The translations under genes were made by a program, and so were the position numbers. From Delphinus delphis (Eukaryota; Chordata; Mammalia; Artiodactyla; Delphinidae), in assembly GCF_949987515.2 (NCBI RefSeq), contig NC_082694.2, positions 67,082,080 through 67,146,079 of the forward strand: a stretch of DNA of 64,000 nt, written 5' to 3'. This document shows positions 31,372 to 41,657 of the stretch, piece by piece (the stretch's first letter is position 1; each line of letters opens with the position of its first letter). The notes below the pieces were generated by a model, which was given only the letters and a program-made list of their open reading frames with translations, was not told the DNA's origin and did no database searches.

Positions 31372-32065
31372 ATTTTCCAGCTTTATTGAGATATAATTGA
31401 CACATAATATTGTATAAGTTTAAGGTGTACAACAGTGGTGATTTGATACACTTATATACTGCAGAATGATTACCACTATAGCATTAGCTACAACCTCCAT
31501 CCTGTCACAGAGTTACCATTCCTTTTTTGTGGTGAAAACATTTGAGATCTACTCTATTAGAAACACTCAAGTATATAATACAGTATGATTAGCTAAAATC
31601 AATCACCATTGTACATTAGATTCCCAAATTTCTTAATCTAGTAAGTGGAAGTTTGTACCCTTTGAGCAACATCTCCCCATTTCCCCCACCCCCTAACCCC
31701 TGGCAACCACCAGTCTACTCCCTGTTTGTCTGAGTTTGCCTATTTTAAGATTCCACATATAAGTGTTATCATACAGTATTTGTCTTTCTCAGATGGATTT
31801 ATTTCACTTAGCGTAAGGCCCTCAAGGCCCATCCATATTGTCACAAAATGGCAGGACTTCCTTCTTTCTCGTGGCTGAATAATATTCCATTGTATGTATG
31901 CATGTATGTACGTATGTACATACATGCATACATACATACCACGTCTTCTTTATCCATTTATCCATTGACAAACACTTGAGTTTCCACATCTTGGCTATTG
32001 TGAATAATGCTGCAACAAACATGGGAGTGCAGATATCTTTTTTTTTTTTGATATTCTGTTTTCAT
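31372..32065 (-). mobile_element. L1M-type LINE 3' fragment, antisense
   Basis: The left edge is the reversed 3' end 'CCAGCTTTATTGAGATATAA', followed by 'GGTGTACAACAGTGGTGATT', 'CCTGGCAACCACCAGTCTAC' and the ORF2 end 'CTTTATCCATTTATCCATTG'. Minus-strand pieces at 31740-31937 and 31822-32022 read as the ORF2p tail (MFVAALFTIAKMWK, MEYYSAT) with a repeat-driven insertion between. It is embedded in a MIR and contains the 31891-31936 palindrome. Confidence 0.85.
31891..31936. repeat. Perfect 21-bp inverted repeat, 4-nt loop (GTAT/CATAC)
   Basis: The left arm TGTATGTATGCATGTATGTAC (31891-31911) is exactly complementary to the right arm (31916-31936). The loop is GTAT. It evolved from ATGT/CATA tandem units inside an L1. 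On either strand it can form a stable hairpin or cruciform. Confidence 0.93.
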
Positions 32066-32204
32066 TTTAAAATACGTTAAAATTTAATCATGAGGTGGGG
32101 ATTATTCTTCCTGTTGAGCAAATAGAATTTCCAAGAAGTCAGGTGATACAGAGCTACAAGTGGCAGAGCTGGGGTAACTAACCAGGTCCTACTGGTGTCA
32201 GAGC

Positions 32205-33520
32205 CCCCTGGAACCTGCTGCAGGGGTCGCTGTCAAGGGAGGGGGTGAAGAGGCAGGGGGTGCTGGTCAGCGGGTGTCCAAGGACCCAGGGGTCCAAGAA
32301 AAGCAGGGCACTGGTTTAGGGAAGGAATGACAGGAAGAGTGGAGTGAAAGTAACCCTGCCTCTGGCTCCTCCTCACTTTTTCGGATCCTTGACATCCCTG
32401 TTGAGTCTCCTACAGCCTGAGCTCCCTGCGCCAGATCAACACTGGTTGGAAGCAAGATGATGGAGCTAGGCAGCAAACCATGGCTCTGCTTTGCTGTCCA
32501 TTACTCCCTGTGCTGTGGAGCTCACCTTTTCCCTGACTCGCTAGAAGTGGCCCTGTCTCTGCTAAGCCAGAGGAAAAGCAAGTCCAGCTGAATTTGCACA
32601 AAGCTAAGTAGCCAGGCTACCGCAGGGCAGGAGTAAATCAGTCTTGATAATCGCATTTGGCAGTATTCGAAGCCATTTTGCTTGGACAGTGCAAATTCAC
32701 TTAATGGTACAAAATGCTGTTTATTTGTTATGGAAAAACACTGAAGTCAGGCCCACTACCTGGTGTTCAGAATCTCTGTTCCATAGAGAAGAGGGCTTTA
32801 TTTCCTTGGTGTAGGAGACATAGATGTGTAAGGTGCTTGTGTACCTAAGTGTTACATGCCCAGCTGGGGACCAAATGTCTGCTGGCGTCCACAACAAGGA
32901 AGAGCAGTGTGCGAGCCAGTGGACTGTGTTTCCATTTACACTTGTGTTTCCAAAGCTGATTTTTTTACAGTAAGGGCTTATTCCTGAAAGGAATGTCAAC
33001 ATCTGAAAATATTAGCTAATTTGACTTCCTGAGTAGAAATGCAAAAAGGATTGAGATGATTTATTATGTTAAAGCTCAAATAAACCTTGACAATTAAAAA
33101 TGGAAAGGGAGCCAAAACTAATCAAAAGGAGAGGAGAATGAGAAATGCCAGGCATCTGGGATAAATTTATGATTGCAGTTGAGCACTAAAGTTAGCTCCA
33201 GGCTTCCTTTTGGTATAAGCATTCAAAAAATAATTTGGGTTAATAAAGTTTTTTAGGTTCATTGACAGAAAGCTACTGATATGACCACAATTGTGGCAGA
33301 ACACTTATGACTAAACAGTTAATTTGGGGATTGAAATGTTAACAGGACTAGAATTCATGAACTTGCTCTCCGTTCATGTTTGCTGTTGTACTTGAACATG
33401 TATGCTTACTCCAACCCCGCCTCGTGTGAGCACATCCAGAGTGAGAGGAGGTCACGCTCCCTAAGTTTTATATTTGCTTTGATTCCTTTCTTCCCAAACT
33501 GGTCTGGCGTTGTTCTTTGA
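32205..33520. other. No recognised feature
   Basis: This is unique sequence. No frame exceeds about 93 residues and none has a motif I recognise. GC content is higher at 32.2-32.6 kb than in the flanks, without a CpG cluster. Confidence 0.5.
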
Positions 33521-33529
33521 TTGTTGACA

Positions 33530-33965
33530 CGTCAAAGAGAACCAGAGCTGGACAGTGGTTACAGCAGTAAAAACAGATTTGACTCGGGAAGAATTGCAGT
33601 AGGAGAAAAGAGACCCCAGTACAGAACAGAGCTCAATTCTGAATACAACAAGGAGAAGTGGGCATTTATAGCCAAAGAGCAGTTGGTGATGGAAAACCGC
33701 TCGAAAGTAGGTTAATTCTTGTTACGCTGACCTAACAGGATTCTTGCTGAAGGCAGGCCTGGGTGATCAGACATCACCTGCGGGGGGCGGGGGGGTGCCG
33801 CATGAGTAATTTGGTCAGATATCGGGGGTGGGGATCTGGATAAACTGACTTGACAGGATTCGTACTACATTTGGGCTATACAGGCCGGACAAGGAGGGAC
33901 ACTGAAGGTCAAGGTGCAGAGGGCTTTGAGGAGCCTGGTGAGAGTTAGGTCAAGGAGAGAGACTT
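33530..33965. repeat. LTR-like dispersed repeat, copy 2
   Basis: Same family and same orientation as 30780-31250: 'TCTGAATACAACAAGGAGAA', 'GTGGGCATTTATAGCCAAAG', 'ATTCTTGCTGAAGGCAGGCC', 'TGGGTGATCAGACATC' and 'GACTTGACAGGATTCGTACT'. A G-rich run (GCGGGGGGCGGGGGGG) at about 33780-33796 is private to this copy. The 64-residue frame at 33521-33715 is a shadow. Confidence 0.55.
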
Positions 33966-34460
33966 TGTCCAAAGACAGGAGGGGAGACAGCAAAACTTCC
34001 TGTTCCCAGATTCCCCTCCTCCTCAACGTTAACAGCCCAAGCCCTCAGTAAGCACTGTGTAGCCCTCCCACTCCCACCCCCATCCACTTTGTGAGCTGAA
34101 GTATCTGGAGAAGTTGCCACTGTGGATTCCTCCACAGCAGGCCAGGCTTCAGGGCTTGAGGCCAAGGGAAAAGAAGGAAGAGGTCAGAAGAGCAGTGGCT
34201 GGAAAGAGAATGACCACAAGAGAGAACTCTCCTCTGGACAAGGGTGATTCCTCCTCAGCTGGCTCAGCACTTGTTGATCTCATGATAACTTTGGGAACAG
34301 AAGAGAAGTTATCCATGTTGGAAGTAGAATTCCTACATTTGTCTTCAGCTTGAAACCCTGACATGTGGACATGACTGCCAGGAATGAGTGAGACCAAGAA
34401 AGCAGAGTGAAATGAAACTTAATCAGGGACTTTAATGATCACCCGGATAAAAATTAAAAA
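33965..34460. other. No recognised feature
   Basis: This is unique sequence with mutually overlapping frames on the two strands (33950-34165, 34114-34353, 34149-34397) and no family signature. Confidence 0.45.
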
Positions 34461-34471
34461 AGCAAACTTGA

Positions 34472-34601
34472 GGGAGGTCCCTGGTGGCTTAGTGGTTAGG
34501 ATTCCGGGCTTTCACTGCCATAGCCGGGGTTCAGTCCCTGGTCAGGGAACTGAGATACCACGAGCTTCGCGGCACAGCCAAAACAAAAAACAAAAAACCC
34601 C
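34472..34601 (+). mobile_element. tRNA-derived CHR-related SINE, compact form, sense
   Basis: It carries the head 'GGAGGTCCCTGGTGGCTTAG' and a B-box-like GGGGTTCAGTCCCTGG, and ends 'CTTCGCGGCACAGCCAAAAC' with an A/C-rich tail. Length is about 130 bp, a third size class different from the long and short CHR forms here. The exact 11-bp duplication AGCAAACTTGA flanks it (34461-34471 and 34602-34612). Confidence 0.88.
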
Positions 34602-34804
34602 AGCAAACTTGAAGCTAAAAGTGAAGGGAACAGATGCAAGTTATATTAGAAAAGGCTTATTTTTTAAATTTCTTCACATTTAAAATCAGAGATACTGCTA
34701 GAACACTACCGAGATGGGATGACAAAGATATCTCCTGAGTACAAATGCATTAAACAGACCATTAACATGGCAGGCAGTGGGGTGGGGCTTGGGGAGGAGG
34801 AAAC

Positions 34805-34905
34805 ATGGGTTCTGGTGCCCACCCTGGCATCAAATCTCAGTTCAGCCACTTTCGGGCCATGTGATCTTGGGCAAGTCATCCTGCCTGGATCTGCTCTGGT
34901 AAAGA
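34805..34905 (+). repeat. MIR SINE head, sense
   Basis: 'CATCAAATCTCAGTTCAGCC', 'ACTTTCGGGCCATGTGATCT' and 'TTGGGCAAGTCATCCTGCC' are the MIR head and central region. Confidence 0.72.
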
Positions 34906-35084
34906 GGTAGTGGCATTAATATTGGAGAGGAAGAACTTATGTGTCTGTCTGCTGTTTGTTCATTTATTTATCCAGTCTCCCAGTAAGGTTTAAGATGGTT
35001 GACATAACCATTTAATGAAACTGCTAACAGCACACAAGCAAGCAAAAAATCCCCCAAACCCACATTACAACTCCACCTAATTCA

Positions 35085-35185
35085 CAGGGTTATAATGAGG
35101 TTTAAATGAAGTACTATTTATGAGAATGTTTACTTTTTTGATGGGCACATAGTAGATACTTAGTAAATGTTTGTTGAATCTGAAA
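35085..35185 (+). repeat. MIR SINE tail, sense
   Basis: 'CACAGGGTTATAATGAGGTT', 'GCACATAGTAGATACTTAGT' and 'AAATGTTTGTTGAATC' are the MIR/L2-shared 3' end. It may be the same element as 34805-34905 separated by about 180 bp of other sequence. Confidence 0.7.
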
Positions 35186-35327
35186 ATATGCTTCCATAGC
35201 CCAAGGAGGCAAAGCATTATGGGTTTTGCCCACAAAGCACCAAGGAGAGCTAGAGAAAATATCCTCTGCAGCCTCCTTTCCCTATACAACGTCTCACATC
35301 TTCCATCCCCTCAAGGCCTATACTTTT

Positions 35328-35570
35328 TTTTTAAACATCTTTGTTGGAGTATAATTGCTTTACAATGGTGTGTTAGTTTTTGCTTTATAACAAAGTGAAT
35401 CAGCTCTACATATACATATATCCCCGTATCTCCTCCCTCTTGCATCTCCCTCCCACCCTCCCTATCCCGCCCCTCTAGGTGGTCACAGAGCACCGAGCTG
35501 ATCTCCCTGTGCTATGCAGCTGCTTCCCACTAGCTATCTATTTTACATTTGGTAGTGTACATATGTCCAT
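35328..35570 (-). mobile_element. Cetartiodactyl L1 3' end, antisense, with perfect target duplication
   Basis: About 243 bp of L1 3' UTR in reverse ('TTGTTGGAGTATAATTGCTT', 'GCTTTATAACAAAGTGAATC', 'CATTTGGTAGTGTACATATG'). The flanking sequence AAGGCCTATACTTTT is identical at 35313-35327 and 35571-35585, so this is a clean, recent, severely 5' truncated insertion. Confidence 0.95.
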
Positions 35571-35585
35571 AAGGCCTATACTTTT

Positions 35586-37505
35586 GATGGTGCTCTTGCT
35601 GCCATTCTCCTGCAGCCCACCATCCCTGGAGTCTATCAGATAAATCGCATTTGGTCTGATGGGTAACATTTCCCTGACTGCCCCCTCCCATACCCTGCCT
35701 TTATTAGTGACCCAGGTCATGTGAAGGAAACATCTGTTCTTCCTTAGGAGCTGAAGCCTGAGAAATGGGCTACAACAGGAATCCGGGAGAATCAATTAAT
35801 GGTCCCAGATACCTTCAATACATTTTGCAGTGGGGTCCTGAGGAAAGTACAGCATCAGCAACTCCAGACTGATTTCGGTATAAGTGAAATGTATTCAAGT
35901 AACAAAATTCACAAGCAGACATAGAGCATGATTTTATTGAGTCATTTTTTTAATTACTGCTGAGAGGCAGGATCTAGTTACAGAGAAATGATTTGATGCT
36001 GATGCCCAGACTCTAGCTGAAAAATGAGATACAGGGTAACATTTGCCCAATGACCTTTTCCTTCCTCAGGACAATTAATAGATCTTATTTTTGTAGAGCT
36101 ATGATCTTGTCAGTTTAAATCCGGCTTGCTGACCAAACTGGAGAGAAACCATTGTCTCCAGAAGACCAAATGCCCCTGTCTGCTGCTGCCTGGAGTCTAG
36201 TTTGCTGGATGGTGTGAGTGGAATTTTAGCTTTATCAGGCCAGGAGTGGAGTGGAAATAGTAAACATGGAATTCGAATGAAGGGAAAGCAGAAAGTAGAA
36301 CTCATCTAAGCAGAATGAAACCCTTTAAATGAAACTGCATCTTTCTCAATAATAGCAATTCTAATGTTCTTAGAGTCGTTATCATAAGAGCTTTCTCTGG
36401 AGTATGTACTACATTAGGAAATCCAAGTCAGAGCAAAGGACAAGTAGTCCCGAATCTTTTGTCCACTGTGCCAACAGTGAGTCATCTGCCATCCATATGC
36501 CTTGGTTTCTCCATCCACACCATGGTAATGGCAGTACTTTTAACTCCATTGCTGCCTGGGGGTAAATAGAAAGATTTATTAGCCAATATTCATTTTAATA
36601 GCCAAAAGAGTTATATTGGTATCTAGGTCCAGCACGAATGGATCTAGTGCTTTTTTGTATGCTCACAGGACTATTTGAAGACCTGGCAATAAAGTGAAAG
36701 GTGAGATTTACATGAGACTAGGTCTCAAGAACAAAACCAAGACCAATGGGCAGAGGCTTTAGGTGAGGCTGTTTTTGACTCAACCTAAGGAAAGTTACAT
36801 GAGAGTAAAAATATTTTGTTGATAAAGAGGCTCAAGTGGAGGTGACCCTCATGTCACAGATGTTTCAGGGGTCACTGGACTGATGCAAAATGGTGGGACA
36901 ATATGACATTGGTGATTCCATCCAAATCTAAGATTCTGGGTTCTAAGATGTTATTCACTTTGAATGGAGAGATGAGTGAGGGAAGACCTCTGTAACAATG
37001 GTTCTTAACATTTTTCTTACGTGGGCCACCAGGACGGGCTAAAGATCTCACAGAACCCCTGGCACTCCCCACTGGCCACTGTATAGCAGAACCTTCTCAA
37101 AATGAAAGGGCAGACTCAGTGCTTTGGACTAGACTCTGGTGAGGGTAACAAAATTAAAACCATTCACCTTGCTAAGGTGTGGGCATTACAAACTAGAAGT
37201 GCAAATATGGGAGACCAACCAGGAGATACAGGGGCACGCGACAAACCACACAAGATACTCACTACTTAATAATAGTCATAGTTTAGAAAGCTGGAAAGGT
37301 TAGCTTAAATGTGAGGTAAAAATTCATTTCACGCTCCAGAATCCTCTAAGATTTATGCCACAAGAAGGAGTAATGGCTGCTTAAGGACAAAAACCTTGGT
37401 CTCAAAGGGTCATTTTGGTGGTAACAAGGAGCCTCGGGAAGAACCTGGCCTAGAGGTCAAGGGTTAAGTTGCCATTATCTGTTCAAAGTCGGCCTTCACT
37501 GAAAA
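35586..37505. other. No gene recognised; possible MITE scrap
   Basis: Mostly unique. Near 36998-37065 'CAATGGTTCTTAACATTTTT' and 'CTCACAGAACCCCTGGCACT' resemble the end of a hAT-type MITE, too short to assign. The remaining 1.8 kb shows no repeat or coding signature. Confidence 0.45.
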
Positions 37506-37517
37506 ACTACATGAGAG

Positions 37518-37723
37518 GGCTTCCCTGGTGGCGCAGTGGTTGAGAGTCCGCCTGCCGATGCAGGAGACACAGGTTTGTGCCCCGGTCCGGGAAGATCCCA
37601 CATGCCGCGGAGCGGCTGGGCCCGTGAGCCATGGCCGCTGAGCCTGCACATCCGGAGCCTGTGCTCCGCAGCGGGAGAGGCCACAACAGTGAGAGGCCCG
37701 CGTACCGCAAAAAAAAAAAAAAG
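37518..37723 (+). mobile_element. CHR SINE, short young form, sense
   Basis: Complete short-form unit from GGCTTCCCTGGTGGCGCAG to GGCCCGCGTACCGC and 14-15 A. Target duplication CTACATGAGAG (37507-37517 and 37724-37734) is exact. CpG sites such as CCGCGGAGCGG are retained. Frames of 93-111 residues across it on both strands are artefacts of the GC-rich unit. Confidence 0.95.
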
Positions 37724-37774
37724 CTACATGAGAGCAGAAATGGAACCTGTGTCCACACCCCCCCATCAATCACA

Positions 37775-37865
37775 TGACCAGGATTCATATATCAGTTTTG
37801 CCACTTACAAGCCATGTGATTTGAGGCAAAAAGACCTAAACTTAGCTTCCTCAGCTATGAAATCA
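37775..37865 (+). repeat. MIR SINE fragment, sense
   Basis: 'CAGTTTTGCCACTTACAAGC', 'CATGTGATTTGAGGCAAAAA' and 'TTCCTCAGCTATGAAATC' follow MIR order directly after the CHR SINE. Confidence 0.7.
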
Positions 37866-37894
37866 TGTTGACTCCTAGAATCCCGAGGCAGGCA

Positions 37895-38790
37895 ACTCAC
37901 ACCTTTATTCATCCACCCTGAAGCATTTACTGAGGGCCTACTATGCGTCTTCCAGGGTTTTAGGCCCTTGGATTGTATCAGAGAACAAAAAAGTACCTGC
38001 ATTCATAAAGCTTATGTTCTAATGAGGGAAAACAACCGAGAAATAACTAAATATATTTAGAGAGGATTTCAGATGGTAATAAGTGCTAAGAAGAAAAAAA
38101 AAAAGCATGCTAAGGGAGCACTGGTAGGCAGGAGTGAGGGGTGAGGGTGATATTTATACATATATTTACAGAGAGTGATCAGGGAGGACCTTACTGATAA
38201 TGTGGTATTTTAGCAAAAACATGGAAAGAAGTGAGCCAAGCAAATTTCTGGGGAAAGAACATTCCAGACTGAGGATAGAGATAGAAATGTGGGAGTCACT
38301 GGCATTTAAAGCCATGAGACAGGATGAGATCACCTAGAGAACATGTAGGTGGAGAGAGGCATTCTAGTGAGGTGCCTTAGGGAATTCCAGCATTTGGAGG
38401 TCAGGGGGATTATGGCGACCCATGGAATACTAAGAAGGAGGGGCTGGTGAGGTAGGAGGAGAGTAGGATCCCAGAAGCCAAGAGAGGGAAGTGTTTGGGG
38501 AGAAGGCTCATTATCTGTAGAATACTGTAGATATTCTGAGTACAATGACTGAAACTTGACCTTGGGTTTAGCCACACGGAGGTTGTGGTGACCTCGACAA
38601 GAGCCATTTCAGGGGAGTGGTAGGGGAAAAAGCCTCAGTAGAGTGGGTTCGAGAGAGAGTAGGAAGAGGGAATTGGGGGAGATGAGTATAGACAATGTTT
38701 TAGGGAAGGTCTGTTATAAATGTCAGCAGAGGAATGGGGATGGGGTTCAAGAGAGTGTTGGTTTGCTTTTTGAGATGAAAGATATGTTCT
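37895..38790 (-). mobile_element. L2 LINE fragment, antisense, with internal deletion
   Basis: The left part (37895-38260) is the reversed 3' end ('CTGAGGGCCTACTATGCGTC', 'GCTTATGTTCTAATGAGG', 'CAGGGAGGACCTTACTGATA'). From about 38290 the tract jumps to the reverse-transcriptase region ('GGCATTTAAAGCCATGAGAC', 'GGTGACCTCGACAAGAGCCA', 'AGTGGGTTCGAGAGAGAGTA'). Hundreds of bases of the family consensus are missing between, so a deletion joined the two. Confidence 0.82.
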
Positions 38791-38985
38791 TTGCTCAGGA
38801 ATAATCCAATAAAGAGGGAAAATATGATGATATTGGAGAGGGAATCCTCCGGCCCACTGAGGGTTCTTCCCAATTTCTAATGCTGCCACCTCCTCGAGGA
38901 GAGAGGCACTGCTCCCTGTACCACTCTGGCCTAAGGGGGAATACCACAGCCCTTATTGTAAGGATATAATACCAGAAATGGTGAA
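38790..38985. other. Short unclassified block
   Basis: No repeat or gene is recognised. 'CCTCCTCGAGGAGAG' is a short palindrome around a CTCGAG site at about 38891. Confidence 0.4.
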
Positions 38986-38987
38986 CT

Positions 38988-39193
38988 AGGTTGGGGGTGG
39001 CAGACTTTTTCTGTAAAGGGCTAGTAAATGTTTTAGGCCTACTGAGGCTCAGTCTCTGTCACAAACTACTCAACTCTCCTATTATAGCACAAAGGCAACC
39101 ATAGTTAATAGGTAAATCGTAGGTGTGGCTCAGTTTTGATAAAACTTTATTTACAAAAACAGGCAACAAGCTAGATTTGGCCAACCATTGAAC
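38988..39193. mobile_element. hAT-type MITE (TTGGCAAACTTTTTCTGTAAAGG family)
   Basis: 'GGCAGACTTTTTCTGTAAAG', 'GGCTAGTAAATGTTTTAGGC', 'CTGTCACAAACTACTCAACT', 'TGATAAAACTTTATTTACAA' and 'AGATTTGGCCAACCATTG' reproduce a common mammalian DNA-transposon relic. Family name uncertain. This is the short form, without the central segment seen at 41130 and 55440. Confidence 0.8.
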
Positions 39194-39194
39194 C

Positions 39195-39980
39195 AGATAA
39201 TCTGCATCAAGAGGTGAACTCATTCTTCTTCAGTACAACTGCCCACAGGGGTGCCCAGTTTCTAGCTACTTCTATGTGGCAGGGGCTGTTGTTTCTTTCC
39301 CTTACACTTAGGAGAACTCTCAAATACACTTAAATTCTTTGAAGTTCAACACAGAGGCCCAAGACCTGTAATGGCCCATTTAGATTCCCATTTCCTTCCT
39401 GGGGTCCTGCCCCTTTTCTCTATGATTGATACCAGGAATATCTACTCTTTATGCCATTTTCACAAGACACCTGTTTGGGTCCAAACTGAAAGCAACTCTT
39501 AACGATCCACATTGTGGCTTATCCAGTAAGGCTTTCACTTACTTGCAACTCATTTCCTCATTCCTGGGAGGGAGTCAGGGAAGGGAAATGAAGTGAGCAT
39601 CTAACACATTGGCTGCTTATTTTCTCTATTGAAAACTTTATTGGAAATATGAGACTTGGAAGCATATCGTATAAAGAATGGTTAGGAAATGTTAGCTTAC
39701 TGGGCCTAGAAAAAGATGGCTGGTAAGGTTATGGGGATGTGGCAACGGGTGTGAGAGGTGGGGACACATGGCATAGTCATGGGCCTCTTTCATGGAAGGG
39801 AAATGGAATCCAAAGGATGGAACCAAGAATATGAGGTCAGACTTACAGGGAACAAATTTCCATTGATGATCATTAGTCATTTTGATTCTGTTAGAGGGGT
39901 GGGGAGGCGGCATCACATGAGAATTCAAGCAGAAACTATGGAAAGGACACTCAAAATTCAGGTGTGTGGATGGGCTGGCT
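39195..39980. other. No recognised feature
   Basis: This is unique sequence. The longest plus-strand frame of the window (39758-40321, 187 residues) starts here but its second half is antisense LTR, so it is not a gene. Confidence 0.5.
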
Positions 39981-39982
39981 TT

Positions 39983-40372
39983 TTAGTCACCTTGGGTTCC
40001 TATAACAAAATATCGAGCCTGGGAGGCTTTAACAGTAAATATTTATTTCTCTCAGTCTGGAGGCTGAGAAGTCCAAGATCAAGGTCCTGGCAGATTCAGC
40101 TCCAGGTGAGAGCTCTCCTTCTGACCTGCAGATGCCTAATCCTGCATAGCTGCTGTCTAGCTATGTCATCACATGTTGGAGAGAGAGAGAGAGAGCACTC
40201 TGGTCTCTATTCCTCTTCTTATAAGGACACTAATCCCATCATGGGGGTCCCACCCTCACGACCTCATCTAAACCTAATTACATGCCAAAGGCCCCACCTT
40301 TATCATCACATTGGGGTTTAGGGCTGCAACACATGAATTTTAGAAGGACATATTCAGTCTTTAACAGCTAGA
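39983..40372 (-). mobile_element. MaLR LTR, antisense
   Basis: Reversed LTR landmarks are 'CACCTTGGGTTCCTATAACA', 'GAGGCTGAGAAGTCCAAGAT', 'CTTATAAGGACACTAATCCC', 'CTCACGACCTCATCTAAACC' and 'GGGGTTTAGGGCTGCAACAC'. A (GA)n run of about 8 units lies at 40181-40196 inside. Confidence 0.85.
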
Positions 40373-40374
40373 TG

Positions 40375-41130
40375 ACCTTTTAAGACCTCTTCCAATCCTG
40401 AGAGTTTATGAGATCGAAGCTATCAACTCAAACTTGGTTTCCTCTGAGCTTTAGATTATTGCCTTCCCCATAGCTTCCTCCAGCAGCTACCCTAGCCCCC
40501 AGTGTCATTAAACATCACCTATTTTTATTAGTTGAAATATGCTTGAATATTCCAATGGCAATGATTGAAGGAAGGATTCACTGACTTTTCGAGAGACTTG
40601 AATTAACACCAGTATTGCTGCCTTAATACAGCTGGTTTGAGCAGAGCACTCTAATCCAGGGACATTTGTTTGCACAGGCCTGTGGCTTTGTTCCCATGTC
40701 AGAAATGTGAGCAGGAACAAAAGCAAGATAAAGCAGAGCGATGTGGCTGGCGTCAGAACATGAAACTCCTGCGGTTGTTGCATATTGTAGTAGAATGGAA
40801 AGAAACCTCAACTTCAGCACAAACAGAACACATCAGGCCCCTTTTCACCAGAAACGCTTTATCCCTGTAAGTGTCTTTTCTCAGGGAGGTGTTCAAAGTG
40901 GCTTTTAACAAAGCACCTTTTATCCCAGGTCCTTGGGGATATTTACCTGTCACGGATATCTAGAAAACCGGCTGTGAGGGCCAGGTTAGATTCTGGGCCG
41001 TGGTTTTTGCAGTCCTTGTTGTCAGTTTGGAGAAATTCAATAAGTGGAAACGCTGCAGGAGTTTGAAAGGTCTGAGTTTAATCCCTGACACATGTCTGAA
41101 CTTCAGCATGGCCCTTCTCTGCTTTTCTTC
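40375..41130. other. No recognised feature
   Basis: This is unique sequence with overlapping short frames on both strands around 40508-40953 and no protein signature. Confidence 0.45.
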
Positions 41131-41400
41131 TCTGTTGTAACTACTCAGCTCTGCCATTGTAATACAAAAGCAGCCAGAGTCGATATTTAAATGAAGGAGC
41201 ATGGCTGTGTTCCAATAAAACTTTATTTATGAACATTGAAATTTGAATCTCAAATAATTTTCACATGTCACAGAATATTATACTTTTGATTTTTCCCCAG
41301 CAATTTAAAAGTGGAAAAATTATTCTCAGTTCTTGGTTCATACAAAAGCAGGCAGCAGGCCAGATTTGGCCCACAAGCAGTAGTTTGCCAACCTCTGTGT
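41130..41400. mobile_element. hAT-type MITE, long form
   Basis: Same family as 38988-39193, here with an extra central segment ('ATTTTCACATGTCACAGAAT', 'CCCAGCAATTTAAAAGTGGA'). The ends are 'CTCTGTTGTAACTACTCAGC' and 'GCAGTAGTTTGCCAACCTCT'. The first portion of the family unit is missing or too decayed to see. Confidence 0.75.
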
Positions 41401-41404
41401 TTGA

Positions 41405-41640
41405 CCTTGAGTATACAATGACAGATGCGATCCTAGCCTCGTGGCACTTATTGTTGATGGAAGAGATGGATATTGAACAAATAATTTGAATCGTTTTTAT
41501 GTAATTACTAATGTCATAGGAAGGAAAATAAAGAGTTAATTAGGAATTATAACAGTGAAATATCATTTAAATTGGGGAATCAGAAAATGAAATGAGAACA
41601 GAGACCTAAAGATGAGTGATATCCAGCCAGGAAAGAGTGG
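41405..41640 (-). repeat. L2 3' scrap, antisense
   Basis: 'ACAATGACAGATGCGATCCT', 'AGCCTCGTGGCACTTATTGT' and 'GAGAACAGAGACCTAAAGAT' resemble the reversed L2 3' block (GTCCCTGCCCTCATGGAGCTTAC) in weak form. Confidence 0.5.
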
Positions 41641-41657
41641 CTAAAAAAGGAAGTCTT

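Larger units (their letters stand above)
31295..32205 (-). repeat. MIR SINE, antisense, split by an L1 insertion
   Basis: 31295-31350 ('TGAGCCTTTACTGGTACCCC', 'CATGCCAGTCACTTGAAATA') is the reversed MIR 3' part. 32080-32205 ('GAGGTGGGGATTATTCTTCC', 'CAGGTGATACAGAGCTACAA', 'GTGGCAGAGCTGGGGTAACT') is the rest. The L1 between them carries flanks GAAATAGGTTAAAATT and AAAATACGTTAAAATT, a 16-bp target duplication with two mismatches. Confidence 0.8.

Noticed and set aside
31898..32080. Cys/Thr/His-rich short frame (CTYVHTCIHTYH)
   Set aside because: It is the translation of the CATACATA microsatellite palindrome inside an antisense L1, not a metal-binding protein.
30780..33965. Possible provirus bounded by two LTR-like copies
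   Set aside because: The copies are strongly diverged, and the interval holds a MIR, an L1 and unique DNA with no gag, pol or env trace, primer site or polypurine tract.
37464..37871. Overlapping 60-111 residue frames rich in Gly, Pro and Arg, repeated at 20135-20412, 41656-41838, 51031-51371 and 53678-54008
   Set aside because: They are translations of the GC-rich CHR SINE in different frames; near-identical 'proteins' at each copy come from the repeat, not from a gene family.
39758..40321. 187-residue plus-strand open frame, the longest in the window
   Set aside because: Its second half is an antisense MaLR LTR with a GA microsatellite, it has no recognisable domain, and the sequence on either side gives no exon signals.
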